This document shows, one piece after another, positions 45,348 to 54,603 of a stretch of DNA of 64,000 nucleotides. The translations under genes were made by a program, and so were the position numbers. Position 1 is the first letter of the stretch, and every line of letters starts with the position of its first letter. This DNA is from an uncultured Aquimarina sp. (GTDB lineage Bacteria; Bacteroidota; Bacteroidia; Flavobacteriales; Flavobacteriaceae), in contig CALGLV010000022.1 in assembly GCA_937958985.1 (NCBI GenBank), positions 22,803-86,802 on the forward strand, given 5' to 3'. The notes below the pieces were generated by a model. The model worked only from the letters and a program-made list of their open reading frames with translations, was not told the origin of the DNA and did no database searches.

Positions 45348-48300
45348 ATGATAAATAAAATTACTCTTAAAAAAAATATTAATACCAAGCTAAAAACCCT
45401 ATTTAGCTTCTTATTGATGATAAGCTCAACATTTATTGCTGCGCAAGAAGGTATGATTGTTTCCGAGGGAATTATGGTATCATGCCCTATAGGTGAGGAA
45501 GAAACGAATAGCCAGCATGGTGCTGAGTTTTTTGGAACAAATTTTGAAGATATTTTAAACAGACCCCCAACGGCAGAATTTATACTTACTCTAGGAAATG
45601 ACCTACAACAAGAACCTGATGCTATTGCTGCTTTTCAATTTGCAATAGATATTTGGTCTAGAGAAATTGTATCGTCAGTACCTATAAGAATATTTGTAGA
45701 TTTTCTAGATTTAGGTCCGAGTACAATTGCCCAAGCAGGTCCTGGCTATTTTGTTACTGATTTCCCTAATGCACCTTTAAATTCCATTAGCTACCCTGCC
45801 GCATTGGCAAATGCTTTAACAGGCGAAATACTATTACCTAATCAGCCTAGCGAACTTAACGTAGTTTTAAATAGTAGTCGCGATTTTTATTTTGGTACTG
45901 ACGGAATCACACCTGCTTCACAATTTGATTTTGTAACTGTTGCTTTGCATGAAATTGCTCATGGTTTAGGATTCACAGCTACTGCGGATATTTCTGGTAC
46001 TGAGGGTACATTAACTTTATTAACGGGATTCCCTGCCATTTATAATAATTTTATTACCAATGGAAACAATGTGAACGCTTTGGATATTGATGATCTAAGC
46101 TTAGAATTATTTCGTTATTTAACTAGTGATGATTTGTTTTTCGAAGGAACAAATGCTACAAATGCTTTTATGGGTTTAAATCCTAAATTAGAAGCTTCTC
46201 CTTTCTTTTTAGGAGGGAGCTCTATTTCCCATCTTGATGAAGCAGCCTTCCCTCCCGGAGATATTAATTCCTTAATGACTCCTTTTATGGGCACCGGTGA
46301 ATCAAATATTGATATAGGAAATATTACCCGAGGTGTTTTCAAAGATATGGGGTGGGTTTTAAATGACAATTCACTTTTTTCTCTTTCTGTAAGTGAAATT
46401 ATGGGTGACTTAAATGTTAATGAAGGTGAAAATGCCTTACAAACCGTTGTTATAAAAAACGAATCTGACCAAGCTTTTATATACAATGCTGAAGTATCTG
46501 AAAATCCACAAAACTTGCCTATTGTTTTAAATAACGCAACTAATATAGAGCTTCAACCTGGTGAAGAACAAACAATAACAATAGCGCTAGAAACTTCTCT
46601 TTTAAATATAGGCTTATTCAATGCAGTAATTAATATTTCTAACAACATATCTCCCATTAATATATCCCGTGATATAAGGGTTAATATTTTAAACGAGGCT
46701 GATGCAGCTATTATTGAAACAGTGGCTCAAATAGAAGAAGAGATCGATATTTTGGTTCTTAACTTTGAAAATACCTTTATTATTAATAATACTGGAAATA
46801 GAATATTAGAATATGATATCGTAGTTGAAAACGAAAGCACTCCTTTTTTGACCATCGCTAATGCTGAAGGTTTAATTTTTGGAAATAATTTTGCTGCTAT
46901 TGAATATGTTATTAATAGTGATTTACCCGAAGGTGAACATACCGCAAACTTAAGAATAACAAGTAATGCTTCAAATACGCCTAGTTTAATTATTCCTGTA
47001 TCTTTAATTATAAGGGATTTCCCTAAACCTTCTTTTGAAATAGATATTGAGCCTACGGTAAATGTATTTATTGATGTTGATGCTAGAGATCCTTCGGCAC
47101 TAGTTAGATTTAGTGTTTCTAATCCTGGAGAATTACCCCTGGAATATAATTTAGAACCTATTGTTAACAACATATTTTTGCTAGATACTAATAATGCTGA
47201 AGGTATACTACAACCTGGAGAAACCGCTAGTGGATCGTTTAGAGTATCGTCGAGTATTGGTGCTATTGATGATAATTACATGGCAGCTATTACTTTTGTA
47301 TCTAACGATCCTGTTAACCCCGAAGTAATCGTTCCTTTAAATATTAGCCTTTCTAGGCAACGAGGAAGATTAGAGTTACTTGAAACACCTTTATTAAGTG
47401 CTGATATTGAGGCTGAAACTTCAGAAACTAGAGTTTTGGAATTCGAAAATACAGGCTTACAACCTGTAATTATAGAAAATATAGAAGCTACTAGAACCAA
47501 TACAGAAATTATAAGCAGTTCGGCTCCTAATGGGACTATTTTAAATGTGGGTGAAATATTAACCATAGTAGCCCAGTTTACTGCTGATAGAAGAGTTGGA
47601 GCAAGGAATCAAGGTACTATTAATATAAATAGTAACGCTACTGTTTCTACACTACAAGGCACAAGAAACTATAATATTGTATATTTTTCGAGCGCCCCTC
47701 CTGTAGATTTATCTGTTTCTCAAACTTCCATTTCAAGAATATTAAACACAAACTCTGTTTTAGAAGAAAATCAAAATACTAGTGTACATGAGGTAGTTTT
47801 TACCAATAACGGTACTCGATTTGTTGACTACGACTTGGTATTAACGAATTCTTCTGATACTATTGTTTCCGTTAGTCCTACCAACGGTACTTTAAATGCT
47901 GGAAGTAGCATAACTATACAAATTACAATAGATGGAGCAATGCAAGATGTTGGAGTTTTTGAAAATGAAATTAACGTTATTGCTAATAATTTAGATACAG
48001 TAGCAGCAACAATTAGAACTTCTCTTCAAATAATTAACCCTATCGGTGATTTTAATGATGCTCCAATTGTCGATATTTCTATTGAGGAGGATTTTGCTAT
48101 TGGATCAGCAAAGTTGATTAATTCGAGTGCTATTCCTATAGAAATTTATAGTATCTCAACACAAAATGAGATTACCACTTCTACTGAAATATTGGGAATA
48201 CTTAACGGAAGTGATTTTTCCGACGAAAATTTTATTTTACAACCCAACGAGTCTATAGATATTAATTTTAGGATAGAAACAATTATTGCGAATACAATTA

Positions 48301-48707
48301 ACGATAGCTTAATTATTACAAGTAATGCTAGTATTAATGAGTTACAAATACCATTGATATTCGAAAACATTGAACCTATTGACGAAATTGATACAATTGA
48401 TACAACTGCTGTAGCTATTGATAACGATATATATAACGATATCGATTTACCAGAATCCTTAACAATAGCTCCTAACCCTGTACAATCAGAAACTAGTTTT
48501 AGGAGTCCTATACCAAATTCTGAATCTGTGATTTTTAGTCTTAAAAACTTATCGCAACAATCACTAAACACTGTAGATCGTGTTTTTTTAGACACTAATG
48601 GAAATGGAAAGTTAATTATGAATGGCTTTCAAAGTGGAATTTATATATTAACTATCGAAGATCAAAAAACTGGTGCAATATATAGTACCAAAGTACTTAA
48701 AAGGTAA
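45348..48707 (+). CDS. Secreted HExxH protein with repeats and T9SS sorting domain
   Basis: A protein of 1119 residues: a signal peptide (ending near FIAAQ), a putative metalloprotease domain (about 40-340) with HEIAHGLGF near residue 201, then several beta-sandwich repeats of CARDB/ASPM-Hydin type (about 345-1010; the NVGEILTIVAQF and LQPGEEQTI segments recur), and a C-terminal type A sorting domain (about 1045-1119, IAPNPVQSETSF to VLKR). The T9SS would send it to the surface or medium. The zinc motif lacks the third H/D three residues after G, so the third ligand is elsewhere or activity is lost. ATG at 45348 is preferred over TTG at 45342. Confidence 0.9.
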   Translation: MINKITLKKNINTKLKTLFSFLLMISSTFIAAQEGMIVSEGIMVSCPIGEEETNSQHGAEFFGTNFEDILNRPPTAEFILTLGNDLQQEPDAIAAFQFAIDIWSREIVSSVPIRIFVDFLDLGPSTIAQAGPGYFVTDFPNAPLNSISYPAALANALTGEILLPNQPSELNVVLNSSRDFYFGTDGITPASQFDFVTVALHEIAHGLGFTATADISGTEGTLTLLTGFPAIYNNFITNGNNVNALDIDDLSLELFRYLTSDDLFFEGTNATNAFMGLNPKLEASPFFLGGSSISHLDEAAFPPGDINSLMTPFMGTGESNIDIGNITRGVFKDMGWVLNDNSLFSLSVSEIMGDLNVNEGENALQTVVIKNESDQAFIYNAEVSENPQNLPIVLNNATNIELQPGEEQTITIALETSLLNIGLFNAVINISNNISPINISRDIRVNILNEADAAIIETVAQIEEEIDILVLNFENTFIINNTGNRILEYDIVVENESTPFLTIANAEGLIFGNNFAAIEYVINSDLPEGEHTANLRITSNASNTPSLIIPVSLIIRDFPKPSFEIDIEPTVNVFIDVDARDPSALVRFSVSNPGELPLEYNLEPIVNNIFLLDTNNAEGILQPGETASGSFRVSSSIGAIDDNYMAAITFVSNDPVNPEVIVPLNISLSRQRGRLELLETPLLSADIEAETSETRVLEFENTGLQPVIIENIEATRTNTEIISSSAPNGTILNVGEILTIVAQFTADRRVGARNQGTININSNATVSTLQGTRNYNIVYFSSAPPVDLSVSQTSISRILNTNSVLEENQNTSVHEVVFTNNGTRFVDYDLVLTNSSDTIVSVSPTNGTLNAGSSITIQITIDGAMQDVGVFENEINVIANNLDTVAATIRTSLQIINPIGDFNDAPIVDISIEEDFAIGSAKLINSSAIPIEIYSISTQNEITTSTEILGILNGSDFSDENFILQPNESIDINFRIETIIANTINDSLIITSNASINELQIPLIFENIEPIDEIDTIDTTAVAIDNDIYNDIDLPESLTIAPNPVQSETSFRSPIPNSESVIFSLKNLSQQSLNTVDRVFLDTNGNGKLIMNGFQSGIYILTIEDQKTGAIYSTKVLKR

Positions 48708-48910
48708 CCATTAAAAGTTTTTAAATAGTGTTCTTAAATGTTATAAAATTGTTTATTGCTATTAAGAATACTATTTTAAGTTTATTTAGTTCGTAATATC
48801 ATGAATAACCTGTGTGAACTGTTATTTTACTAAAAACACTACAACAGACCTATTAAGTTGAATGCAGGGTTTAATAAAATAGAGTATTCAAACAATTGGT
48901 TTTATATCAA

Positions 48911-48946
48911 AAAAAGCCTTCTGAAGTTAATTTCAGAAGGCTTTTT
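48911..48946. terminator. Bidirectional intrinsic terminator
   Basis: A perfect 15-base stem AAAAAGCCTTCTGAA / TTCAGAAGGCTTTTT around a six-base loop, with A and T tracts outside, lies between the convergent T9SS protease (+) and outer-membrane protein (-) genes. Confidence 0.93.
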
Positions 48947-48973
48947 TTATTTGGTATTGTAGTGATTTATTCT

Positions 48974-50716
48974 CTATTTAAACAAATACCGCACTCCCAC
49001 TAAACCTTGTGCTGATTGTACTGGGTAGTTTAACCATCGTTCATAATTTTGATTGGTAATATTTTTTCCTTTTATAAAGGCATTCCAGTTTTTAGTAATG
49101 TTATAATTAGCTCCTATATTTATATCAAAAATCGCATCAACATTAGCTATGGTATTTTTAAAAGCATCAAAATCTTTTCGGGCACCCACAAAAAAGATAT
49201 TGGTATCAAAACTTAGCTTATCGTTAAATTTATAACTACCACTTAATGTAGTGCTTACTTGTGGCAAATTCCAAGCTTCATCAGTGCCACTAGTACTATA
49301 TGTAAAAAAGTTTGCGGTTAATGATAACTCCAAGGCATTATCAAAACTATATTTTAAACTTCCTTCCAAATTGCCGGTTTTAACATCGGCATACACATAA
49401 TTAAACGAATTATTGAACCCAAAATTAGCCTGCTCTGTTGTATTACTAATACTTTGTAAATTTTGAAATAAAGGCTTGTCATTTTCCGAGATATACGAGG
49501 CTTTAAGCTCATAACCTAATTGACTTGTTAGCGTACCTTGTGCTCCTATATAAAAATTAAATTGCTGACTTGTTGGCGATATCCCTAACAAAGGAGCTAC
49601 AAATGGGTTTAATTCACTTGCTGTATGGTACGTGTTTTGTTTTAATTCACCCGACAGGCCTCCGTAAAGAGAAACACCGTAATCTTTCAATTGATAAGTC
49701 GCTAAAATATTGGGGTACACAAAAAAATTAGTCTCGCTATTTTCTGTATCCGAACTTATAAATGCCGAAGCTCCTAATTTAAAATCAATATCATTGTAGG
49801 TTAAATCAATACTTGGCTTCACTCCAAAGTTTATAATTTGGTAATCTGTTTTTAATAAAAATTCTTCTTGGTTAAAACTACCCGACAATACATCTAAAAC
49901 TACAGGCAATTTTACATCGTAATCCCTAACCTTAAAATCAATATCAGCATTTGCTATAAAGTTAACTTCGTTACTTTCTTGATCATCAAAAAAATAACGT
50001 AGCTGTGATTGTATATTTTTAAACACATCACTATCAAAGTGCACAGTACCACCTACATTCAAATCAATATAATTATGACTTGGATCAATAGCGCTTAATT
50101 GCTGATTACTTAATACAAAATCACTAGGAATACCATACCAATTATAAAGTTGATGTTGTGCTTCAAAATACACCTCCCAAGGTGTTTTTCGATCTTGTTT
50201 TGTATATGTTAGTTGTAAACCTGTATCGTAATAAAAGTCATCAACTCTAACCTCATTTATACCCCCTTGTGAAGATTGATGAAGCAATAAAGCACTAAAC
50301 GTAGCATCCCTATTTACAGGATAACTCACAAAAGCTTCTGCTTCAACATTACCAAAATTTCCTGCCGCTAATAAAGCATAATTTTGTGGTGGTAATTGTT
50401 TACGTTCTTTTTTAACTTTTTTTGATTTTGCTTTTTTAGGAACAAATGTACTTGCTACCGGAACCGATTGAATTCTAAAAGCTGAGACTTCTTTATTTTC
50501 TCGCTCACCACCGTCATCACTTATTTGAGTTTCTATTTTAAATGCATCGTTAATGGTTGGGTTAAATGTTTTTATAACCGTTACATTTTCTGTTTTTATA
50601 GTATCCTTAACTGTTTCCCTATTTTCTTGACTAAAGAAAGAAATACTTGTTAATAGTGATACGATTAGTGTAATATTATGTATTCTAAACACGCTCATAA
50701 ATGGGAAATTATTCAC
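48974..50716 (-). CDS. Outer-membrane beta-barrel protein partnered with a TPR protein
   Basis: A 580-residue exported protein. It has a signal peptide (ending near SISFFSQ), a low-complexity basic stretch KKAKSKKVKKERKQ (about 104-120) and a long run of alternating beta strands, with a terminal aromatic strand VGVRYLFK typical of outer-membrane barrels. It resembles TonB-dependent receptor barrels but I see no clear plug domain or TonB box. Its start overlaps the TPR gene end by eight bases; an internal ATG at 50698 is an alternative start. The pair probably works together at the outer membrane; substrate unknown. Confidence 0.8.
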   Translation of the reverse strand: MNNFPFMSVFRIHNITLIVSLLTSISFFSQENRETVKDTIKTENVTVIKTFNPTINDAFKIETQISDDGGERENKEVSAFRIQSVPVASTFVPKKAKSKKVKKERKQLPPQNYALLAAGNFGNVEAEAFVSYPVNRDATFSALLLHQSSQGGINEVRVDDFYYDTGLQLTYTKQDRKTPWEVYFEAQHQLYNWYGIPSDFVLSNQQLSAIDPSHNYIDLNVGGTVHFDSDVFKNIQSQLRYFFDDQESNEVNFIANADIDFKVRDYDVKLPVVLDVLSGSFNQEEFLLKTDYQIINFGVKPSIDLTYNDIDFKLGASAFISSDTENSETNFFVYPNILATYQLKDYGVSLYGGLSGELKQNTYHTASELNPFVAPLLGISPTSQQFNFYIGAQGTLTSQLGYELKASYISENDKPLFQNLQSISNTTEQANFGFNNSFNYVYADVKTGNLEGSLKYSFDNALELSLTANFFTYSTSGTDEAWNLPQVSTTLSGSYKFNDKLSFDTNIFFVGARKDFDAFKNTIANVDAIFDINIGANYNITKNWNAFIKGKNITNQNYERWLNYPVQSAQGLVGVRYLFK

Positions 50717-53705
50717 TTATTGATGAATTTACTTTAGCTTCTTTAGCCTTTATTTTTTGAAGTAATATTTTAGCTTCGGAAACTTCTTCTGGAAAATCTT
50801 TAAAATTAGTAACCACAGTGTCTAATACATAAGTAGCTTGGTAAGCATCTCCTAAACCATTAAAATTCTTAGCCATTAGTATAAGCCCTTTTGCACTGTA
50901 TTCGCGATAAGCTGAAAATTCTTTAGCTAGCCTTTGTACATAAGTATTTGATAGTTTGAATTTGCTATTATTAGTATTTAGCAATGCTAAATTATATATA
51001 GCTTCTGCTCCTAATTTATTAGCTGCTGTTTTGGCTACTTCTATATACGATGCTTCTGCAACCGCTAATTTACCTAATGCAAGTGCAGCCCTTGCTTTAT
51101 ATACTTGAGCATCTGTTTTAATATGTTGCTTTATAGTTGCCCCCGCTAATACTTCGTCGGCATAAGAAAGAGTTTTGGTGTACTGCTTTTCTTCATTAAA
51201 AGCCTTCATTAAATTTGTTTTAGCAAAAATGGTGTTTTGCTGAAAGTTGGCTTCTTTTTCTAATCGCAATAAATAAGGTATTGCTTTTGAATACGATTTT
51301 TCCTCTAAATATATCTGAGCAGTTTTATACAAAGCTGTCTCCGTAAACTCGCTATTTCCTAGTTTAGTTACTTCTATATAGTTTGGTAATGCTTTAATTT
51401 GATTGCCTGTTTTGGTGTACAGCTGTCCTAAATAAAAATGTGCTTCTAAATTGTGTAAACCGTTAGGAAATTGCTTCAAGTATTTTTCAAAATTGGTAAT
51501 TGCCTTTGATGTGTTGTTTTCTAAAAACTGTTTTTCTCCAGCTAAATAAGTAGTATTATCCAACTCTTCGTTAGTAATTTCCACAAAATCTAAGGTGTTT
51601 ACCCAATCGGCATATTCTTGTGTTTTTCCTATATCAATATATACCAATCGAGCAGTTTTAACAGCTTGCAATGCTTCGGCCGTTTTTGGGTATTTTTCTG
51701 CTACTAATTTAAATCGAGCAATAGCCTTTTCGGATTTATCTTCATTATAATAAATAAGTCCTTCTTTTAAAATTGCTTTAGATACCAAATTACTATTGGG
51801 TAGTTCGTTTTGCAAACGCTGGTAGGTAGCTATTCCTTTAGTGGTTGCTCCCTCTGCTACATATACATTTGCTAAGGCAAACATAGCATCATCTTTATAT
51901 ATTGAGCGTTTGTAGTCTACCAAAAACCGTTCTAAATCTTGTGTTTTTTTATCATTCTTCTGTACAAAACCATAACTAATTGCTTTTTGATAATGTGCAT
52001 AATCCGAATTTGGATGATTTAAACTTATAGCCTTATTATACATTTCCATTGCTGGCCAATATTTCGCAGAAACAAAATGGCTATCTGCCAATCGTAAAAT
52101 AGCATCGAGTTTATAATTTTGTGAAGGTTCCGATTCTAAAAATTTAGTAAAACTAGCAATCGCTTTGTCGTATTGCTTTAATTTAAAATAGCTAAATCCT
52201 AATTGATAGTTTTTTAATTGCAATGTTTCATCCACATAAGTATCCTTAACCTGGTTATAAGTGCTTACCGCAAATTTATATTCTCCAAGTTTATAAAGAC
52301 TTTCTGCTTTCCAAAAAGTAGCTAGCTCTACAATGTTAGCTTTATTATTTAATACAATTGCCTTATCAAAATGTGTTATTGCTTGCTTATAATTATTGCT
52401 TTTAAACAATTCTAAACCGTATAAATAGGATACCTCTTGAAAAACGCCATTGTTATTTTGATTATTATCTATAGATAACACCTCCAGCGCTTCTTTATAG
52501 TTTTTTGTACTTACGTAAGAATCAATTAATAAAGAAGATAGTTCTTCTCTGTTATTGCTGTTAGGATATTTTACCAGATAAGTTCTTAGTACCGATGGTA
52601 CACTTTCGTAAGAGTTTCCAATATCGTAGCTTAGTTTAGCATAATTATAACCTGCATCTTTTCTTATTTCAGCATTAAAAGGCATTTCATAAGCATTTTT
52701 AAAAGCATTTAAAGCCTGTGGTTTAAGTGCTAGTTTCACATACGAATCTGCTAAATGATAATAAGCATTTTGAGCGACCGCATCTTTTCCTCCGATAATT
52801 TTATTAAATCGGGAAATAGCATTTTTATAATTTCCTTTTTTGTAATATGAATATCCTACTAAATAATGATCGGTATTACTCCACTTTCCTCCCTTTCCTT
52901 TGTAAAGTTCTAAATAAGAAATAGCTTCTTTGTATTGTTTTAAATTAAAATAACTTTCTCCTATAATTTTATTTAATTCGGATTTTTCTTTGGGTTTCGA
53001 TCGTAACAATTCTTTTTTGGCTTCTTTTATAGCCGTTTCAAAATCTCCTTGTTTAAAATACTTGTCTGCCTTGTAATAAGAAAGGTTTTTACTAAGTTCC
53101 GAAGTTTCTTCAATTCCTTCAAAATAAGTATCTGCCTTAGTATAGTCATCGGCTTTATAAGAAATAAATCCTAAATAGTAATTTGCCTCGCTACCATATT
53201 TTTTACTGTCAACTACTTTTTTTAAATTTTCCTCGGCATCTACATAACGTTTAGAGGTATATAAAGCATATCCTAAATTAAAATAATAGGTTTCTGCTTC
53301 CTTATTGCTTAAATCATTAACTAAAACATTTTGATACCATTTTCTGGTTTTGGCATAACTACCTGTATTAAAATAGTAATTCCCCACCTCAAAGTATACC
53401 GAATTACGTTTAGGATGCGTGGGATGGTTTGCCACAAAATCTTCTACTAATTGAGCTGCATTATCTTGATTTAAAAATATGGCGGTTTGTGCTACGTAGT
53501 AATCCGTATCTGCTTTTTTTGTATTTGCAATCTCATTTACTACTTTTTTAAACAGCGTTTGTGCTGCCCTATATTGCTCTTTATTAAAAAGCTTAACGGC
53601 TTTTTCGTATAAAGCTTCTGTATTGGTATCTATTTCAGACTGCTGTGAAAAAGCGCTAAAAAAGAAAAAACAAAAAAATAAAACTTGAAAACATTTTTTC
53701 TGCAT
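50709..53705 (-). CDS. Large exported TPR protein
   Basis: A 998-residue protein with a signal peptide (residues 1 to about 20, SAFSQQ) and tetratricopeptide repeats along almost its whole length, for example AVKLFNKEQYRAAQTLFKKV, then many YYLGxxYxKxG and ALxxYxKAI units. It has no lipobox cysteine. TPR arrays are scaffolds for protein complexes, so it probably assembles or gates the barrel protein encoded just downstream. It is divergent from ftsE. Confidence 0.9.
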   Translation of the reverse strand: MQKKCFQVLFFCFFFFSAFSQQSEIDTNTEALYEKAVKLFNKEQYRAAQTLFKKVVNEIANTKKADTDYYVAQTAIFLNQDNAAQLVEDFVANHPTHPKRNSVYFEVGNYYFNTGSYAKTRKWYQNVLVNDLSNKEAETYYFNLGYALYTSKRYVDAEENLKKVVDSKKYGSEANYYLGFISYKADDYTKADTYFEGIEETSELSKNLSYYKADKYFKQGDFETAIKEAKKELLRSKPKEKSELNKIIGESYFNLKQYKEAISYLELYKGKGGKWSNTDHYLVGYSYYKKGNYKNAISRFNKIIGGKDAVAQNAYYHLADSYVKLALKPQALNAFKNAYEMPFNAEIRKDAGYNYAKLSYDIGNSYESVPSVLRTYLVKYPNSNNREELSSLLIDSYVSTKNYKEALEVLSIDNNQNNNGVFQEVSYLYGLELFKSNNYKQAITHFDKAIVLNNKANIVELATFWKAESLYKLGEYKFAVSTYNQVKDTYVDETLQLKNYQLGFSYFKLKQYDKAIASFTKFLESEPSQNYKLDAILRLADSHFVSAKYWPAMEMYNKAISLNHPNSDYAHYQKAISYGFVQKNDKKTQDLERFLVDYKRSIYKDDAMFALANVYVAEGATTKGIATYQRLQNELPNSNLVSKAILKEGLIYYNEDKSEKAIARFKLVAEKYPKTAEALQAVKTARLVYIDIGKTQEYADWVNTLDFVEITNEELDNTTYLAGEKQFLENNTSKAITNFEKYLKQFPNGLHNLEAHFYLGQLYTKTGNQIKALPNYIEVTKLGNSEFTETALYKTAQIYLEEKSYSKAIPYLLRLEKEANFQQNTIFAKTNLMKAFNEEKQYTKTLSYADEVLAGATIKQHIKTDAQVYKARAALALGKLAVAEASYIEVAKTAANKLGAEAIYNLALLNTNNSKFKLSNTYVQRLAKEFSAYREYSAKGLILMAKNFNGLGDAYQATYVLDTVVTNFKDFPEEVSEAKILLQKIKAKEAKVNSSISE

Positions 53706-53795
53706 AAGAAAGATATATTTCTATGATTTTAGACTCAAATATAATTAGATCCCTTTTCTTTAACGCAAAAAAACAAGCTAATTGTGTGTTAAGGT

Positions 53796-53832
53796 AAATA
53801 GAATTACATAAACGTAATACAATATTCTATTT
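53796..53832. promoter_or_regulatory. Nested inverted repeats between the TPR gene and ftsE
   Basis: AAATAGAAT (53796-53804) is mirrored by ATTCTATTT (53824-53832), and inside it ATTAC/GTAAT flanks ATAAAC (53803-53818). The position between divergent genes suggests an operator or RNA hairpin, but AT-rich sequence makes chance repeats likely. Confidence 0.3.
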
Positions 53833-53880
53833 TGCTTTATGTTTTGTAATTTTACAGAATACCTAATATATCCTATTTTA

Positions 53881-54567
53881 ATGAGCGACCTAGTCCTATC
53901 CTTACAAAACGCCACTATTTTTCAGCACGAAAACGAGGTGCTTTCTAATATTTCTTTACAAATTTTAAAAGGAGAGTTTGTGTACCTTATCGGTAAAACA
54001 GGCTCTGGAAAAAGTAGCTTTTTAAAAACACTTTATGCCGACTTGCCTTTAAAACAAGGAGAAGGGCAAATTGTTGATTTTAAATTGAAGGGGTTAAAAC
54101 AACGTGATATTCCTTTTTTAAGACGAAAATTGGGAGTCGTATTTCAGGACTTTAAATTATTGAATGACCGAAATATAAATGACAATCTACGTTTTGTGTT
54201 GAAAGCTACGGGGTGGAAAGAAAAAGTAAAAATAAATCAGCGTATAGAAGAGGTACTTACTAAAGTTGGGATGCAAAGCAAAGGTAAAAATATGCCTTAT
54301 CAGCTTTCGGGTGGCGAGCAACAACGAATTGCTATTGCTAGAGCCCTGCTAAACGACCCCGAATTAATTTTGGCCGATGAGCCCACTGGTAATTTAGATC
54401 CCCAAACCTCGCTAGAGGTTATGGCTTTATTGAAAAAAATTAACGCAAACGGAAATACCATTTTAATGGCTACCCACGATTACGCACTCTTATTAAAATA
54501 TCCTTCAAAAACATTAAAATGTGAGGATAGTAAAATTTTTCAGGTGGTGCAGAAAAAAACTCCTTAG
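53881..54567 (+). CDS. ftsE: ABC transporter ATP-binding protein FtsE
   Basis: An ABC ATPase of 228 residues from the ATG at 53881 (MSDLVLSLQNA). Walker A is GKTGSGKSS, the signature LSGGEQQRIAIARAL and Walker B LILADEPTGNLD. The pattern, including FQDFKLLNDRNINDN, matches FtsE, which with FtsX regulates peptidoglycan hydrolases at the division site. An earlier ATG (53839) would add 14 poorly conserved residues. The permease at 54604 is on the opposite strand and is of LolC/E type, so no FtsX partner is adjacent. Confidence 0.92.
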   Translation: MSDLVLSLQNATIFQHENEVLSNISLQILKGEFVYLIGKTGSGKSSFLKTLYADLPLKQGEGQIVDFKLKGLKQRDIPFLRRKLGVVFQDFKLLNDRNINDNLRFVLKATGWKEKVKINQRIEEVLTKVGMQSKGKNMPYQLSGGEQQRIAIARALLNDPELILADEPTGNLDPQTSLEVMALLKKINANGNTILMATHDYALLLKYPSKTLKCEDSKIFQVVQKKTP

Positions 54568-54603
54568 TTTTTAATTAAACGATAGCTATACTTAACCAAA
54601 AAG

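Noticed and set aside
46115..47566. Minus-strand open frames inside the T9SS protease gene
   Set aside because: They lie opposite a complete plus-strand gene with signal peptide and sorting domain, and their translations show no family features.
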